Assembly (NCBI GenBank): GCA_959020035.1
Contig: CAUEQX010000124.1
Coordinates: 1 to 5,290, forward strand
Length of the DNA: 5,290 bases
From: an uncultured Collinsella sp.
Lineage (GTDB): Bacteria; Actinomycetota; Coriobacteriia; Coriobacteriales; Coriobacteriaceae
Reading direction: 5' to 3'
In this document: one piece after another, positions 4,700 through 5,290 of the stretch
Layout: every line of letters starts with the position of its first letter
Position numbering within the stretch: position 1 is the stretch's first letter
The notes under the pieces: generated by a model
Database searches by the model: none
What the model was told of the DNA's origin: nothing
What the model saw: only the letters and a program-made list of their open reading frames with translations
Position numbers and translations under genes: made by a program

Positions 4700-4818
4700 C
4701 CGGGGCCGAGCTTGTGTCGAGACGCTAAATGACCGCCAGGACATCCAAATGGTAAATCGGATATCCACTGAGTGCCGCGCTTGGAGCGAAATGCATCAGA
4801 TGCGGCGCACAGTGCAAT

Positions 4819-4832
4819 TTAGTATAACCTAA
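4819..4832 (-). promoter_or_regulatory. TTAG-N6-CTAA palindrome over the Rrf2 -10 element, possible operator
   Basis: TTAGTATAACCTAA overlaps the predicted -10 box. A repressor bound here would block RNA polymerase, a layout common for autoregulated Rrf2 genes. The arms are only 4 bp, so chance is possible. Confidence 0.3.
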
Positions 4833-4849
4833 CCCCCTGTCTCGTTGAA
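4821..4849 (-). promoter_or_regulatory. Predicted promoter of the Rrf2-mutY unit
   Basis: On the minus strand a good -10 box, TATACT (4821-4826), lies 17 bases from a poor -35, TTCAAC (4844-4849). Transcription would begin near 4814 and give a leader of about 150 bases. The weak -35 suggests a regulated promoter. The leader also holds GCATC-A-GATGC (4793-4803) and a GGACATCC-like inverted repeat (about 4739-4766), with no assigned role. Confidence 0.5.
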
Positions 4850-4878
4850 CAGGTGTTGCGCAACAAAGCTGTTGTTCA
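4846..4878. promoter_or_regulatory. Nested inverted repeats upstream of the Rrf2 promoter
   Basis: TGTTGCGCAACA (4854-4865) is a perfect 12-bp palindrome just upstream of the -35 region. It is flanked by TGAACAG (4846-4852) and an inverted partner with one inserted base (4869-4878). CAACA (4861-4865) also pairs with TGTTG (4870-4874). The position suits a regulator site. Between here and 4984 I see nothing else except a GATGCAC/GTGCATC inverted repeat (4938-4944, 4971-4977). Confidence 0.35.
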
Positions 4879-4983
4879 GACAGATATACTCATTAGATTT
4901 TACTTGCGTTCCCGAAGGCGCGGGGGTTCTGGGCGAAGATGCACCAGGGCAATCGTTCTATCAAAACAAAGTGCATCAAACGC

Positions 4984-5011
4984 AAAAAGCCACGTCCGAA
5001 GACGTGGCTTT
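4984..5011 (-). terminator. Intrinsic terminator of tRNA-Asp
   Basis: On the minus strand an 11-bp stem (4986-4996 with 5001-5011) is capped by a C-TTCG-G tetraloop and followed by further Ts, starting 8 bases past the tRNA 3' end. This is a textbook rho-independent terminator. Confidence 0.9.
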
Positions 5012-5019
5012 AATTGCGT

Positions 5020-5097
<78 letters not shown>

Positions 5098-5143
5098 AGG
5101 CAGACGTTCGCGTTTGTTTCCGCTCGCGTGCGCTGCGGGGATT

Positions 5144-5197
5144 AGTATACACAGAAGTCTGTCCGGCGCGCAACAACTTTTTTGAAAAAATTTTTCA
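5144..5197 (-). promoter_or_regulatory. tRNA-Asp promoter with UP-like A/T tract
   Basis: On the minus strand TTGCGC (5168-5173) and TATACT (5144-5149) are 18 bases apart. Directly upstream lies a run of A and T tracts (about 5176-5195) resembling the UP elements that strengthen stable-RNA promoters. The start would be near 5137, leaving a leader of about 40 bases to be removed by tRNA processing. Confidence 0.7.
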
Positions 5198-5269
5198 GGG
5201 CCATCCGGGAGGGTCTCCGGGGCTGAGGGCGGGGGTTAAGTTTGCTGCTCTACAGTCCTGCGCAAGACG

Positions 5270-5290
5270 GAAAGCACATTAAGTGCTTTC
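5270..5290 (-). terminator. Terminator-like hairpin at the window edge
   Basis: GAAAGCAC (5270-5277) and GTGCTTTC (5283-5290) form a perfect 8-bp stem with a 5-base ATTAA loop, reaching the last base of the window. On the minus strand the stem ends in CTTTC and is followed by CGTCTT, a weak U-tract, so it may end a gene or tRNA beyond the edge. The plus-strand continuation cannot be seen. The 70 or so bases between it and the tRNA promoter hold nothing I recognise. Confidence 0.45.

Noticed and set aside
3446..4732. 428-codon open frame on the plus strand
   Set aside because: It lies antisense to mutY and the Rrf2 gene, both of which have clear family motifs and ribosome binding sites. Its product is Arg/His-rich without recognisable domains, typical of a GC-rich shadow frame.
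4661..4768. 36-residue N-terminal extension of the Rrf2 regulator
   Set aside because: Rrf2 proteins begin at the MDISRTTDYAL-type sequence, and AAGGGG stands directly before that ATG.
4885..4890. TATACT on the plus strand as a promoter
   Set aside because: No -35-like sequence lies at a suitable distance and there is no plus-strand gene downstream, only the antisense of the tRNA.

Overview
All genes in this window lie on the minus strand. The sequence is GC-rich, its stop codons are all TAG, and it carries rubrerythrin and an IS200-type transposase. With the short GC-stem terminators, this suggests a strictly anaerobic, high-GC Gram-positive such as Collinsella or another member of the Coriobacteriia. 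That placement is inference from gene content and style; no species marker is visible.

Reading from the right edge in the direction of transcription: a partial terminator-like hairpin sits at the edge (5270-5290). Next comes a strong tRNA promoter with an upstream A/T tract, then tRNA-Asp(GTC) (5020-5097) with its own UUCG-loop terminator. An approximately 320-base regulatory region follows, with a promoter and several palindromes. It leads into an Rrf2-family regulator (4175-4660) with IscR/NsrR-like cysteines. Only 21 bases separate that gene from a MutY-like adenine glycosylase (3248-4153) that lacks the usual [4Fe-4S] cysteines. Rubrerythrin (2594-3133) follows after about 115 bases. This block reads as an iron-sulfur and oxidative-stress neighbourhood: a redox-sensing regulator, oxidised-base repair and peroxide reduction.

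Downstream of rubrerythrin there is a 36-bp perfect inverted repeat and then a GC-stem terminator. The next gene, a 210-aa multi-pass membrane protein of unknown function (1678-2310), ends with the same arrangement: a long imperfect hairpin, then a near-identical terminator. The two long hairpins have different arm sequences that remain self-complementary, but almost the same 18-nt loop (17 of 18). They look like two members of a structured 3'-UTR or palindromic repeat family, and this is the most interesting feature of the window.

Immediately past the second terminator sits a tnpA-only IS200/IS605-family element (tnpA 840-1310; element roughly 810-1463). It is followed by another hairpin, an AT-richer spacer, and a 144-aa single-pass membrane protein of unknown function (9-443).
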